In this document: piece by piece, positions 22,198-35,400 of the stretch
Layout of the letters: every line of letters begins with the position of its first letter
Numbering within the stretch: position 1 is the first letter of the stretch
NCBI RefSeq assembly: GCF_012489685.1
Contig: NC_080044.1
Location: forward strand, 16,968,369-17,032,368
DNA from: Lotus japonicus
Lineage: Eukaryota > Streptophyta > Magnoliopsida > Fabales > Fabaceae
DNA length: 64,000 nt
Direction of reading: 5' to 3'
Translations under genes and position numbers: made by a program
The notes under the pieces: model-generated
What the model saw: only the letters and a program-made list of their open reading frames with translations
What the model was told of the DNA's origin: nothing
Database searches by the model: none

Positions 22198-25100
22198 ATG
22201 GCTACCAAAAATCCCTCGTTCAAGGTTAGCAGCATTCCTATCTCTCTCTTTGCTTCTGATAAATAATAACCAACTGAATCTTGGTGTGTCTTTCAACTTC
22301 TTAATGGATGCATTTTTGCATTCTCACACTTGGATATTGTAATTCATCTGCTAGTTTTGTTGTCTTGCAATAGATAATTCTGGGATCTTCTTCAAAGGCT
22401 CGCAGGGAGATTCTTGCTGATATGGGATACGAGTTCACAATAATGGTATTATATATATATATATGTCACAAATCACAATGTGTTGTTGTGTGAACCTTGT
22501 TACTTTAATTCATTACTGTTACAGTGTTACTGTGATTAATGATTGAAACAGTTTAGCTTGGCTTACAATTAGACTGCAGACATTGATGAGAAAAGTATCA
22601 GGAGGGAAAAGCCAGAAGACTTGGTTATGGTCTTAGCTGAAGCAAAGGTATGATATTTTAAACTCTTCGATTTTCAATATTCTAAACTTCCCTGATTTTT
22701 TTTTTATTCTTTTGTGGATATAATTGGTTTTTTAGGCTTCTGCTGGGTTAGAATAACAGGACAAGAATAGTTGTGATTGTGAGTTATTGATGGAGTCGTT
22801 TTTTACTTTATGAGCTCCATTTAATTTTTCAGAGTTCTTATTTGGCTTTATGAATCCTTGTGAACCATTGTTCCTTTTATTTATTGAAACAAGAACTTAT
22901 TTCTTTTATTGACAAATTAGTCTTTATTGGAGTTTCGATCTCTGTAGTGATGTAGTGCGGTTGGTAGTTATAGTTCTCCAATGGCTGGTGATTAATTGGA
23001 CATTATCTCCATGATACTTAATGACTGAATAATGCTGGAATTATGTGTAAAACGCTAAGGTTTGAGGAGAAAAAAAATGAGAAGATGAAAAATAGGGTGA
23101 GGAGTGGGATAGAATGACTTTGATTTTCTCTTCTTGTTCCGTTTAGAAGGTGGAAAATCTCTTTCAACTCATTTCATGCTCCAGGAGTTGGAATAATTAA
23201 AATTTTCGGGAGAACCGTCCTAAACTTCTTCTGTATCAAGTTTGAAATTCTATTCTTTCCGAGTTTTTTATTATCTCAGGCAAGCACATCCTTGAGCATG
23301 AGAGCCAGTTGAAACACAAGATCATATGTTTGTTTGATTTCTAATATTTATTTTGGAACAATACAAGACCTATTTAAGGTCTTTGCATCTGACTGCTGTG
23401 ACTGGATATACAATAAGATTGCAGGTTGTAATGTCACCATCCAAAAACTTCCTCTAAAAAACTAAATAACATAGTAGGAAAAATATAACATTAAGTTGAG
23501 AGGTTGTACTTGTACTCATGAGCAATTTGAAACTCTCCTCACAAATTGATTGTTCCATAGTGCATTTAGTGTCCTGACCTTGATATTCTTATTAGGCTGA
23601 TGCTATTGTACAAAGGCTCCTTGCTGAAGGTCCATTGGAGGAAGATGCTTCTGCAACACTGTTAATTACTGCTGACACTGTATGTACTGTTCTTGTTGTC
23701 TTTCACTATTTTTTTGCTTATAAGAAATGTCTGCTAACTTATATGCATATGCATAAAGCAGAAAAACATGACTTTAATTTTCCTTTTACAGATAATATCT
23801 ATGTTACTCTATCTCTATTCTAGTTTCTGCCAAGGCCTTACTGACTCAATAGCCCATCCCAGTTTACATTCTAGTTTCTGTCTAAAATCATATAAATTAA
23901 TTTCATTTTGATAAAATAAGTATGTTAGCAGAAAGAAAACAGAGAACGCAGATCTTGGACAAAAATAAGGAATCCTCTAAAGCAGAAGCTTGTTACAAGA
24001 TGTAACTTCCTACATGAAAAAGATTAGTTATATGGAGAAAGATAGTAAAAATTAAAGCAGATAAACCTGCAGAAAGTATTCATAAAACTTAGTTGTGTAC
24101 TTGTGTATCAGGTGTATTAACCATCTCCAATGCAAATTCCATTTTGTTACAATTCAGGCTAAATATTTGGCTTAGGCACTGTGCTGTGTAGGATTTGGTC
24201 GTCCACAGTTTCTTTTTGAACTGTAAAATTGACATCCATTTGATTGATTTTATAAAACGAGAAGTTTATATTTTAAAATCAAACTTCATTAATTTTTATG
24301 ATCAGATCTTTAATTGCACACCCCGCATTTCATTCTGAAACTGTCGGGGTTAACCTGTGCTGTCTATTTAAACTTTTTTGCATAATATCCCCACATCTTA
24401 CATTCTATATACTTTTGCGTAAACTTCTATTTACAGTCTAAATCCTATATGGTCACCTTTTACTGATTTTCTTTTGGTTTAAGTCGAAACTTTTGTACGA
24501 CTGTTGCTAATAATGTTTTGTAGGTTGTGGTGTACAGAGGAATAATCAGAGAAAAACCAACTAGTGAAGAAGAAGCACGAGAATTCGTCAAAGGTTAGCA
24601 TAATGAATTTTGGCCCCCTGCTTTTGTTGTTGGGAATTATAGGCAGATATATCGGCCGTATTCAGGAATTTGAGTTATTTGCAGGATACTCTGGTAGTCA
24701 TGCAGCTGTGGTAGGGTCTGTTGTGGTAACTAACCTCACAACTGGAAAACGTTGTGGGGGATGGGAAAGTGCAGAGGTACAGGTTGCTGGTGCTTGAGCT
24801 AATCCATAAGCTAGGTTCTTCTGTGTCAATAAAAATCGAATTGTTTTATGCCATTTGGGTCTTTAGGTTCATAAGCTAGGTTCTTCCTAGTGCATTTCAA
24901 CATAAAGATTAGATGCTGGAAATGGATTTTCAATGTTACTTATTTGTTGACTGTGCTAAGTATTAAAAGGATTCATTGTAGGGAAAGAAATTTTCTTCTT
25001 CACCTGAAAAAGAGAGACACCTGTTCTTCCATCCCTCTTCCCCTATCTCCATCAAGCTCAAATTTTTTAGCTACCAACCAGGCCTTATTGTTTTACTGAT

Positions 25101-25998
25101 ACATTTTATTCATGAACTCAGTATGTCTCTTGACTTGACAGGTTACTAACATTTGTCACTAAATGACAGGTTTATTTCCTTGAAATACCAGACGAGGTCA
25201 TTGATAATCTGGTAATTTTTTTAGAAGTACACTTTTCACCCTTGCACTGAGCTAAGTATGAAGGTGAAAAGAGTACTTTAACCAGTTCTCAAAACATATG
25301 ATCTTTTGAAATTCTTTCAGGAAATTCTTGTCAACCTGAATACTATGAGTTTTCTTATTTGATGGGAGCTTCTCAGATTGAAGAGGGAGTTACATTCAAT
25401 GTTGCTGGGGGTTTGATGCTGGAACACCCCTTGACCTTACCCTTTGTGGACGCAGTGGTAAGTTATCTTGCTTTCTCAAGAAGTTATTCGCAATCGATAG
25501 TATAGACCCAAGTGGCATAAATCGATTCATGATGTGCATCACATTCATATGATATATGGATCAATTTCCCTTTCCTTAGAATCAAATTCTAACACCTAAA
25601 AACTACTCTCTGAGATGCTTCTCTCCTGAATTGATTTTTACTTTAGAATCAATTGCAGAAAATTTTCCAAACTTGCACTCAATGCCTTTTTCATGGGTCC
25701 AAATGTCCAATTTTGAAATTTTGTAATCTCTTTTGCCAGTTCTTGGTTTTTTCCAATATATGGGCAAGAAAATATTTGTAGCTTTAACCTTTTACGCATT
25801 TCCCACACATCTATGCAAATGGAGTTATTTTTCGAGAATGTTTGAGTGATATTTTAAGATAAATGTGGATGCATCCCTCTTTTCTCCGTTTCCTTAACAA
25901 AATGAGCGATGTGATCCTTGTTACAGGTTGGGTCAGCTGATACTGTGATGGGACTTTCAAAAGCTCTTACAGAGAAACTCCTATTGGAAGCTCTATAG
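22198..25998 (+). CDS. Maf-like nucleoside triphosphate pyrophosphatase
   Basis: Maf/YhdE-type house-cleaning enzyme that hydrolyses non-canonical or excess nucleoside triphosphates (dTTP/UTP class in many members) to the monophosphate and pyrophosphate. Nine exons with clean GT/AG borders: 22198-22224, 22374-22445, 22573-22647, 23596-23679, 24524-24593, 24685-24776, 25170-25211, 25377-25457, 25927-25998; 615 nt, 204 aa, normal family size. N-terminal nucleotide motif IILGSSSKARREIL, ITADTVVVY with the catalytic Asp, and EKPTSEEEAREFVKGYSG are the family signature. The C-terminal NVAGGLMLEHPL differs from the bacterial GxAGGYxIQ form, as in a plant subgroup. No frame break. It is convergent with the ARL2-type gene; cytosolic or organellar location cannot be told from the short N-terminus. 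Confidence 0.93.
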
Positions 25999-26602
25999 CT
26001 GCTGCAGTAGTACAATTTAGTCCGATTGATACCTAGTTTAAGGCAATTTTACTCTGATGTTCCATGTAATACTACAAAATACAAACAAGAACATGAGATG
26101 TTGCTGATTTTTGTTTTATCATGAGCTGAAAAAGGCTGTTATGTAATTGTTTCCAAGTTTTGAATGCATGGCATAAAGCTTGTTGCAGATGCCGATGGTG
26201 CTGTGTTCAACTGCTAACCAACAAAAATAAAAGAAAATAATAGAATGGTGCCCAAAGAAGACTCTTTTTTTCTCATAATACACGATTATATCCACAGATG
26301 GGAGCTTTTTCTTTTCCTATTTCTCAACTTCATCTGCACGGAAAATATATCAAACTTGGTTTTCTTTTTGGGAGAGTGTGATGACAATGAATTTGAACAC
26401 ATGATCTTGCGCAAACAAATCCCTCATACAAATTTCGATCCCTTACAAGACTACAAGCTTGAATTGAAAAGAAAAAGAGAGAGATAAGAATCCCATCCGG
26501 AACATCTCATTGATGCAGCAGACAATGTCCTCAATGACAGCATATTAGGTTAAGGATGCTTTTCTAAGTTGAACCATTTCATGACTACTGGCGTAAGAAT
26601 CT
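25999..26602. other. Intergenic, Maf 3' to ARL2 3'
   Basis: Convergent 3' flanks. An 80-codon open frame at 26245-26487 has no domain and no splice context and is not called. Nothing else seen. Confidence 0.6.
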
Positions 26603-29407
26603 TTAGTCAAGCATGTAGATTCTAGAGGCTATGTCTTGGACCAACCAATCAAATCCCTCAAGAAGACCCTCACCAGTGTATGCACTACAGCCAATTATAT
26701 TCCAGTGCCGAGATTTATCCATAGCTTCCAAGTTCAGCACCTGCACAGTCACAGATTAGAAAATCTAAAACTTACAAGAAACAATTATATATTAATTATA
26801 TCTAACAATTAGCTCCCTTGTTTTCTAAAAGCAAGTAAAATTCAAATTTTGCAATACTTATCAATTTATGGTTATGGAGTACTTCGAACAAATTTGAAGC
26901 CAAAACTACTGAGATCAGTTCAAAGCTGCTGAAACATTACTGTGAGAATATGCTTGGGGTGCTTCTATCAAGTTATGTTTGAATTGATGGAATGGAGAAG
27001 AATGGGATCGTAACAGATTCCATTGTTTGAATTTTTTAAAACAGAATGAAATTGAGTAGAACATGATGGAATGCATTCCAACCCATTCCATCCAATATGG
27101 GGGGGGGGGATGAGATAAAACAAGTACTTTTCTCCATTCCATTAAAAAGACCAGTCAATGAAAGTGTAATATTATTCTATTTTATTTCACTCCACTCCAT
27201 TCCGTCCTATTTTATCCAAACATAGCCTTATTCAGGGTTCCAGAATTGACAAATGAATGAACTATTTTACTTATTTGACTTAATTTTGTCAAATGTGTAC
27301 TACATATTATGACAATTTTTTATCCATGTGGTCAATGCCACCTAGTGAGAAAACACTCTTGTTGCTTCCGTGTATCACCTAACATATCTTTTGAAGCACA
27401 GGACTAACCTTACTCCTTATAAAGTGAAGATCATTAAAATTACAAATTAGTCAGTTCGAATCTACAAGATGAATAATTTTGATTTGTTAATACATTCAAT
27501 TCAATGAAGTAGGATCGTCCATGCATGGAACTTACTACCTCTCAATGACCATTGTTTAAATAGAAGATCAGCTCATAATATAATGTTCAGTCAACAAATA
27601 TTGCAAAAAGTCCTAAACATAATTGGTTTTACACAACATTTAAGATAAATTTAACAACCATGCTCCCTGACTCCATTTCCATAAATACACACCAAGACAA
27701 AGTTCAGCGCCCGAAAAGATTATTATGTAAAATTTGTCTCAGAATGGTACTGTAACTACTTATGGTTGGACATTTAAACTCCCTGGTTGAGACTTGATTC
27801 CAGCTATTTCTACGAGTAGTTTTGTGAGTAATTATTTAAATAAGAAAAAAACTACTGCAAGAGATGATTGAGAGGACCAGAGAGAAAGGCCCATCTCCCT
27901 TCCCCAAATAAAAGTAAGCTTACCTTAGCTATCTCATCAGGTGTAAGTGCGCCTCTAATGTCCTGTTTATTTGCTAGTATCAGTAAGGAAGATCCTGATA
28001 GCCTCTGTCATTTGAAACATAAAACTATTGAGATTTGTAAATACCAGTACTTCACAAGCCCCCAACAATGAAAACAATAATCATTTGAGCATTCCAAATT
28101 AGCAACAATGAGAAACACTTATTAGCTTGTTTTGGTAAAACAAAGACAAATATCTTTTTCAAATTGAAGTACTTAATTTAATTTTGGTAACCATTTAAAA
28201 GGAAAGCAGCTGTCTTGCAAAGCATTCACTTTAAGCAATGACTGCGCTTGGATAGAGAGACACAGTGATTTATGCCAATCGATTGATCAAACATATTGGA
28301 CATGAATTAATAAGTGGTAGAAAAAATGACTGAATATTTTCAGTTAAGTATAACATGTAAGCAGTTTGTTAGGTGAATAAGCAAAAACCATTTTGTATTG
28401 AACAAACCTCTTCCTTTAGAAGGTTATCTAGCTCCATTTTGCAGTCATCCAACCTTCTGAGATCAGAGCTGTCAACTACCCAAACCAAACCATCTGTTTG
28501 CTCAAAGTAGTTCCTCCAGTAAGATCGTATTGTTTTCTGGCCCCCAACATCCCATATATTCAGAGTGTAACTGTCATTGTCAATGTGGATAAAAATGCCT
28601 TAACATTCTAGAGTAAAGTAAATCGCACTGAGATACTAAGCAAAAATAAAGGCTAACAACATTCTTTGAAGGAATTACAAGCAAAAGCTTCCACAGATAT
28701 TCAAGAAACAAACCAATTATACTCCAAATTAAGAAGTAAAAGATCACATGCTTTCCCCTTAAACAAATTGTAGAAATCATCATGTTTAATTAGAGAGTGA
28801 ATTTGTCAAAAATGCCTCCTGAAAGTGTTGGGCACTAGCAAGTTCAACCATGGACTTAGAAATACCCCGCGCGCCCGTGGTCCTTAATTGTGCAAAATGT
28901 CGGTCAAGTTAGTCCTAGTAGTCATATGAAACGTATTTTAAACAATCAGGGACCGCGGGGTATTTCATTCTTTTAGGGACATACTTGCCGGCGCCCAACA
29001 CTTCCAACAACCAATTTCACCATGCACTTTTAATTAAAACTCAAGAGCTAATAAAATATATTACATGATACAGAATAAGTGATTTTGTGCAGAGAGGGAA
29101 AGATTGATTACGTTTGGTAGGAGATGGTTTTGATGTTGAAGCCAAGGGTGGGACTGATGACACTAGTGTCCTCCCCGTTAATCTTCAAAACGATAGTGGT
29201 TTTGCCAGAATTATCCAATCCACTACACAAGAGGTGATTTTGAATGTTACTACTACTACTACTGTACTGAAATAATGAAATTAAATTAATCTAGAGAGAA
29301 ATTGAAGGGAAGAGAGCAGTAGAAGTAACAAGCAGTGCTTACACCATAAGAATTCGCATTTCCTTTTCTTTCCTTTTGATTTTCCGAATGATGCTAAGAA
29401 GACCCAT
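26603..29407 (-). CDS. ARL2: ARL2-type small GTPase (TITAN5/HALLIMASCH class)
   Basis: Arf-like GTPase 2; in plants (TITAN5) it is needed for tubulin folding/microtubule function and embryo and endosperm cell division. Five exons on the minus strand: 29343-29407, 29112-29222, 28408-28570, 27924-28004, 26603-26740; 558 nt, 185 aa plus stop, the exact family length. [20 protein letters not shown] start, P-loop GLDNSGKT, switch [11 protein letters not shown], switch [24 protein letters not shown] and the G5 SA motif are all present; C-terminus SRIYMLD then TAA. The Gly2 is present as in Arf proteins, though ARL2 is normally not myristoylated. Introns 3 and 4 are long; introns 2 and 4 hold MITE-like inserts. 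GC-rich leader at 29,410-29,530. Confidence 0.95.
26955..27236. mobile_element. MITE-like element in ARL2 intron 4
   Basis: Ends ATGTTTGAATTGATGGAATG on the left and, inverted on the right, ATGTTTGGATAAAATAGGA; interior rich in CATTCCATTCC. This is the style of plant hAT-type MITEs. Contains a 10-base G-run at about 27,101. No target duplication was fixed. Confidence 0.5.
28823..29002. mobile_element. Hairpin MITE in ARL2 intron 2
   Basis: Imperfect inverted arms of about 50 bp: AAGTGTTGGGC and AATACCCCGCG on the left are answered by CGCGGGGTATT and GCCCAACACTT on the right. About 180 bp, no coding content. Family not named. Confidence 0.6.
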
Positions 29408-29560
29408 TCTTAGATCGCCGGGTGAACGATGCTGGCCTCTGGTGGCGGAGAATGGCGCGGTGGCGGCGGTGCTTGGACGACGGAGATGAATTAGGACGGT
29501 GGAGAAGATGGGTCTGGTGGCTGGGCCCTTTGTTTGGCACAATTAGAAAAGAATCAAATA

Positions 29561-30761
29561 GAGTAAAATACACTCACCCCCCTCAAGGTTTGCGAGAATG
29601 ACACTCCACCCCATTGTTTTTTAAAATCTACACTCCACCCCATTTTTTATAAAGGCAAAATTTAGTGACGAAAACAAATTCGTCACTAATAAAAAATAAT
29701 TACTAATTAGTTAAAATTTAAATAAATTAAATGCATATACACTATCATACATCAATTTATGAAAATAATTTTACTGAATTAAATTTAAAAAAACCATCCA
29801 CTCTGCCTGTTAAGTCCACGTCTCATCTATCTCCAAATCGTACTTCTCACCACAAACGGTCACCACCAAACCTTTGCTCCCTTTAACATGACGACAACCA
29901 TCCCAGAATGTGAAACCCCATGGCACCACCATGCCTCAAAGTTTTGTTGCGACCTGAACCCCAGAACGTGAATCGCACATCCCCAAAGCCACTTGTTCAA
30001 CTACTTGTTGTGAACTTCACCCCTTTAAGTTGTGAGCGAACACTTTGTTGGTTTAAGATGTTGTTGGATTTTGTTAAAAACGGTGCTCCACCGCATCGTT
30101 GGGTTCTAATAACCTTCGATCCACTTCATATTTCTTAATTTTGTTTCTCTATTTTCTTCACCACCCATTTGTGTTGCTTTTTGGAACGGGAGGCAGCAGT
30201 GGGGAATTTTCTGCAATGGGCGAAAGCCTGACGGAACAATGTCGCGTGGAGGTAGAGGGCCTACGGGTCGTCAACTTCTTTTCCAGGAGAAGAAGCAATG
30301 ACGGTATCCGGGGAATAAGCATCAGCTAACTCTGTGCCAGCAGCCGCGGTAAGACAGAGGATGCAAGCGTTATCCGGATACAATCCAATTTTAAAAATTG
30401 GAGGTATAAATAGATTATTTTGATTAAAATTGAATTATTACCAAATATGAAAACACAAGCATGTTTCACTATGTTCGAGATATGGTTTGTCAACCGGTCT
30501 TGTGTGCTATTGCAGAATTTGCATTGTGAATTTACGGAGGAAGAACGCGATTGAGAGAATGAGGAGGACTGTGATGTTTTCATTTTTATATTTATTGGAT
30601 TATATTAAAAATATTTTTTGAAATTATTGATTAAAAATTTAAATAATAACTAATTATTAATGAAGAATATTTTTCGTCACTAAATTTGCCTCTATATAAA
30701 ATGGGGTGGGGTGTAGATTTTAGATAAGAATGGGGTGGAGTGTTATTCTAACAAAACTTGA
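29561..30761. mobile_element. Mutator-like non-autonomous element carrying plastid 16S sequence
   Basis: Long terminal inverted repeats of at least 150 bp: left GAGTAAAATACACTC then ACACTCCACCCCATT and TTTAGTGACGAAAA; the right arm mirrors these from about 30,660 to 30,761. The left end matches the ends of the 60,228-61,449 element that has a 9-bp target duplication, so this belongs to the same Mutator-type family. The outermost 25 bp of the right arm are lost at a junction with another repeat, so no target duplication can be read. The interior is not transposase; it includes a chloroplast 16S fragment and a gene-like stretch of unknown origin (29,790-30,180). Confidence 0.75.
30186..30378 (+). 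pseudogene. Nuclear copy of chloroplast 16S rRNA gene fragment
   Basis: 193 bp matching the conserved region around E. coli 16S positions 340-540 in its plastid version: GGAGGCAGCAGTGGGGAAT, AATGGGCGAAAGCCTGACGG, GTGCCAGCAGCCGCGGTAA and GATGCAAGCGTTATCCGGA. By eye about ten substitutions from the plastid sequence, about half C-to-T or G-to-A, as expected for old, methylated nuclear plastid DNA. It is not a working rRNA gene. Match is from memory of conserved 16S motifs, not from an alignment. Confidence 0.92.
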
Positions 30762-31811
30762 TATATACACACCAAAAAACACTTCATTTCCACCTATTTT
30801 TATTTCTATCTCTCTCATCTTTTCATCTATCACATCTCATATTTTCTCTCTCTTACTTTTTATTTTCTTCCTATCTCTCTCCTCATTAGGGATGACAATG
30901 AGTCTTGGACCCATTGGGTACCCGCTTAAATTACCCACAATGAGTAGGGTAAAAACCCGCAAGACGGGTATGAGGTTGGGTATGGGTAACTACCCGCAAA
31001 ATTTAGTGAGTACGAGTGCGGGTATGGGTACTATAGTACTCAACCCGCCCCATACCCGCACACACTTTATTAATTATTTTTATTATATGTATACACACTT
31101 GAAAGTATATATATCAACAAACTTAGTTAAAGTTTCAAACTTTCTAACTTACTGTAACAAAAAAAAAACTTTCTAACATGCTCTTTTAAAAATGAATGAT
31201 TTTACTTATTAAATACTTGAATAGTCTTTTGTATTTTTAATTTATGCTATTTATTTTATAATAGTAGTTATATTATTTTATTTTAGAGAACGAAAATTGC
31301 ATTTTCGTTAACTAAATTGTGGGTAATGGGTATGGATACGTGCATATAGGTACCCAGAGGGTAGGGGGACGGGCATTCAAATTGCTACCCACGCGGGTAT
31401 TGGGACGGGTACGGATATATTTTGAAAACGCGGGTACGGGGACGGGTACTATAGTACCCTACCCAGACCCTACACATTGCCATCCCTACTCCTCATTCCT
31501 CCTCTTCCACCTCAAAAAGAGGTGTGTAAGTAACATTATTGGAAAACAAATATGATATATACACACCTCATTTTTTAAACACTTCATTTTCACCTATTTT
31601 TGTCCCTCTCTTCTTCAGTCATCTCTGTAGCAGACGCATCTGGTACCTCCTCTTTCTCAAATATTTCTTTCTGACAGCAACCCTTATATTTTCAACCATG
31701 GCTTAAGTTTCATAATTTGTGTTCCTTTCTCACATTCTATTGGTTTTGTTTTAAGGGCATTGTTCCAATATGCACTGAAAAATAAGAGAGGGTATTTAGT
31801 TCATTTTTTAC
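30762..31811. other. Repeat-rich spacer around the 602-bp hAT element
   Basis: A motif ATATATACACACC followed by CACTTCATTTCCACCTATTT occurs at 30,760 and again at 31,553, which suggests two copies of another short element; the first is split by the hAT element. 31,560-31,811 shows nothing else. Confidence 0.5.
30887..31488. mobile_element. hAT-type non-autonomous element, 602 bp
   Basis: Terminal inverted repeats TAGGGATGACAATG and CATTGCCATCCCTA with a perfect 8-bp target duplication CTCCTCAT (30879-30886 and 31489-31496). Subterminal GGGTACGGGT / ACCCGCACC-type repeats in both orientations. No coding capacity. Confidence 0.92.
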
Positions 31812-32402
31812 CAAGGTTATTAAAATCGGACCGATGATCAAATCGGTGAGGGCACTGGTTCAAGGTTCACTGATTCAACCGTAATTAAATTGTGGTTCAA
31901 CCAGTATTACCGCTATAAATCAAATAATATTATTTTAAAATAAATATACAAAATATAAGTTAAAAATATTGAATAAGATACAATATCCATACCTTTATAC
32001 TACAAATAAAAATCACATAAGTTAACAACTTCAAAACTTAAGTTAATCAAATAATATTATTACTTCTTTTTGGGTCCAAATCTATACTAGATACAAAGCA
32101 CAAGTGCTTAAGGACGACAAAAATCCTAGGTGTCATCTTCTCAGAACCTCTCCACGCGTCAGTTTATTGGAGCGTTTCAATTTCAAGCCCTTTTAGTCTT
32201 CAGCTTAGCATAACAAGTTAATCTCGGATTTCCCTACTGCGTTGCCCACAGAATTGCTCACTGTCAATTATGGGTCTCGCTGGTACATATGTTGGGGAAG
32301 GATTTGAATTTCAAATATATTGGTTGTACCCCATTTTTTCGATGGTGTTTCACTTCAAAACGCGCTTAGCTTCAGTCACAAATCGAGTCATTTGATAGAT
32401 AT

Positions 32403-35400
32403 GGATGCTGTTTTCCATGACGTTTTCCCCGCAGAACTCACCGTCACCGGCGACATGTACGGTTGCATCTTCAACCACCCCACCATCGACAACCACCACA
32501 ATAACAACATCAACGGCTTAGATTCCATCATCCGCGCCGCTGATTGCTTCGACACCAACCAGCTCCCACCGGAAAGCCCCTTCAGTGAGCGGCGTTTCAC
32601 TACAAAGACGCGCTTCAGTCCCTTTTCTCCGGTTCGAACTCGCCGCCATTCAAACTTCTTTTACTCTTCCTGTTCCGGAAACGAACCCTCTTCTCTGTTC
32701 TGTTCTCGACTTCGGCATTCACCTCACCTTACTTCTCGGCTAACGGTGGCGCCAGATCATAAACGGTGCTTCCAAAAAATCCATCGGTAAGATCTTCTCC
32801 TCCTCCTCCTCCCTTTGTTTTCATAGATCAGAACAATAGAGAGAGAGTCGGAATGGCCCGTGCAAACATGTTTCTTTAATTGATCCTGATTTTTTATGAA
32901 TTGTTATTATTACACGAATTTGATAAATTATGAGGGTTTTGTATGTATTATTTGGTATTGATATTGTTCATTCTTTTCACCAGATACCTTAACTGTGTTA
33001 CTTTCGAGTTGGAGGTTTGCAAGTTTTATTTGTATCAGATTTGAGTTTATTCCTCCTATCTTTTGCACATTTATCTTTGGTCATTTACTTCTTTCAACCC
33101 TGTTTGTTCTTAATTTTCAGAGATCAGAACGAGAGAGAAATAAGGGCTTGAAGATGGAAGATGGTGAATTATGAAACCTTCCCATGAACTGTATTGTCCT
33201 CTTTGTTGTTGAACAATCCATTTTTCTCAGCCTTTTTGATTTCTTTCGTTCTAACTTTGCATGCCTTTTCCCATATGATAGAGATGCACAGATTGAAAGC
33301 ATTGTAATATAACATTGCAGATCGATAAACTCTTACATGTCAATGAAGGAATCATGAGTGTTAATGATGCTAATGCTACTCGAGTTGCCATTTTCAGAGA
33401 CAGGGAAAAAAATCGAAGTGATCCAGATTATGACCATAGCTATGGAAGGTGAGTTCTATCACTGTACCATGAATTTAATGCTACATATGTCATTCACAGA
33501 GCTTTATCATTTAATTTGTAAGTCTTTTTATTCTTTTATGACTATGAATGAGAACCGTGACATATAATTGTTGACGATTATTATCTTAAACCTTCCCATG
33601 AACTTCAATGTCCTCTTTGTTATTGAACAATGCATTTTTCTCTTTTTTGTTTTGTTTTGTTCTCAACTTGCTAATTTCTTTGTTCTCATTTTTGCAGGGT
33701 TTTTCCAAAGGAGATGGGCAGATTGAAAGCAATGTAATAGAACATTGCAGATCAATGAACTGTGATAAGGAGGGATCTCGAACATGGCACTATGGACTCC
33801 ATCAGATATGGTCAGTTCATACATTCTGAAACTTAACTTTTGTTGAAATTAGGGGTTTGTATTATGATTTCCTTCCCTAACACAAGTTGTTTGGATTTTC
33901 AATCTTAGGCATAGTTTTATTTAATCTGCTGAATTCAGATCTGCTAAATTCTTTTGTTGCAACTCCTAACTATAGTTAGATTTGTCTAATGCTAATCATC
34001 TTGCATATGCTTGGGCAGCCTGAAGATCAATATATTTCAAGACTGAGCGATCATCAATGGTATGTTTTATTTCAAAGTCATTCAAAGATGAGTATATTTT
34101 GTTGTTGTATGGGTCTTCATTAATAAGTATAACTGCAGTGTTCTTCCTTACTTTATATTTTTCTTTCTGCTACTTTACTTTTGCTCCTCTTATGCTTCAT
34201 CTTTGTTGATTTGGGTTTTGATAAACTGTAATGTTCATTTCAATTATTTTATCTTAATTCAAAGATTTTGGTTTGCCTTTTTGGAGGAGAGTATGTGTCA
34301 TCGAATTGAAGTATATTTTTGTTATTGTTGTTACCAATATCTTATAGCCTTTAATCTAGAAGGTTGCTCATTTTAGCTTTCCTAAACAGGGATGGAAGGA
34401 TATCATAGTTAAGCAAGATCAGACTAAAGAGAACCAATCAGGTATGGAAATATCTCTTCCAATTTGTGACTAGGATCTGATGCAAATCATTCTGGGTTGG
34501 GGTTTGGCTTCTCAAGGATCTGATGTAATTTAAAGCGGGGGCTCTATTTGTTGTTAGCTTCCTTTTTTTTCTTTTCCTTCTTTGTAATACCCCAAGGTCC
34601 TCTATGAAAAGAACTAAATAATCTCAATTAAGTGCTCTTTGATTTGCATCCAAAAGGGTAAATAGACTATATGACATTTACGGTACTGTAGGAAAAGATG
34701 CATATAGGTTCAGTATAAGGTATGTTCATGTAACCCTGTTGAAAAATATGAGGGTTTTGTATGTATTATTTGGTACTAATGTTGTTAATGCTTTACACCA
34801 GAGACCTTCACTCTGTTACGTGGAGGCTTTACACCAGATTTGAGTTGCAAATTCATTTAAAATATGGATCATCAGTTTCTGTTCTTTTTTTTTTAATCTT
34901 ATTGTTAACTACCCACTGAAATTGGCTATTATGTGCAGGTATTCTGGATGTTCAATATCCAGGTTCTTATGAAAATCATGAAAGAGTATGCCTGATGCTT
35001 GCAATGTAGATCACACTGCAGTTCAACATGGTATTAATCACTTCACAACTCTTCTTGCTTACTTTGGGTTTGTTTTACTTCAGGTTTGTTTGATGTAATT
35101 GGAATGTATGTTTTTGACAATTGAGTAATTGAGGTTACTATTTGATTATGCAGGGATGAGAATTTCACTGTGGTAGAGAGGGGATGGAGGGATCTCATTG
35201 TCCACAAGAATAACATTTCAACTATGGTTGCATGCAGGTGAGGATGGCCATCGCTACATATACCTACTATATTAGAGGCTTCCATATGTATATACAAGGT
35301 GTGGTTAATTGGAGGTTTTAAGAACTCAGAGACCAACTTGATTTGTGTTTTCAAGATAAGAAATGGTGTATGACTGATTGTCCATTTCTCTGCCCTCTTA

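Noticed and set aside
30186..30378. A working rRNA gene or bacterial contamination
   Set aside because: Only 193 bp of 16S, with about ten changes, inside plant transposon arms and AT-rich nuclear sequence.
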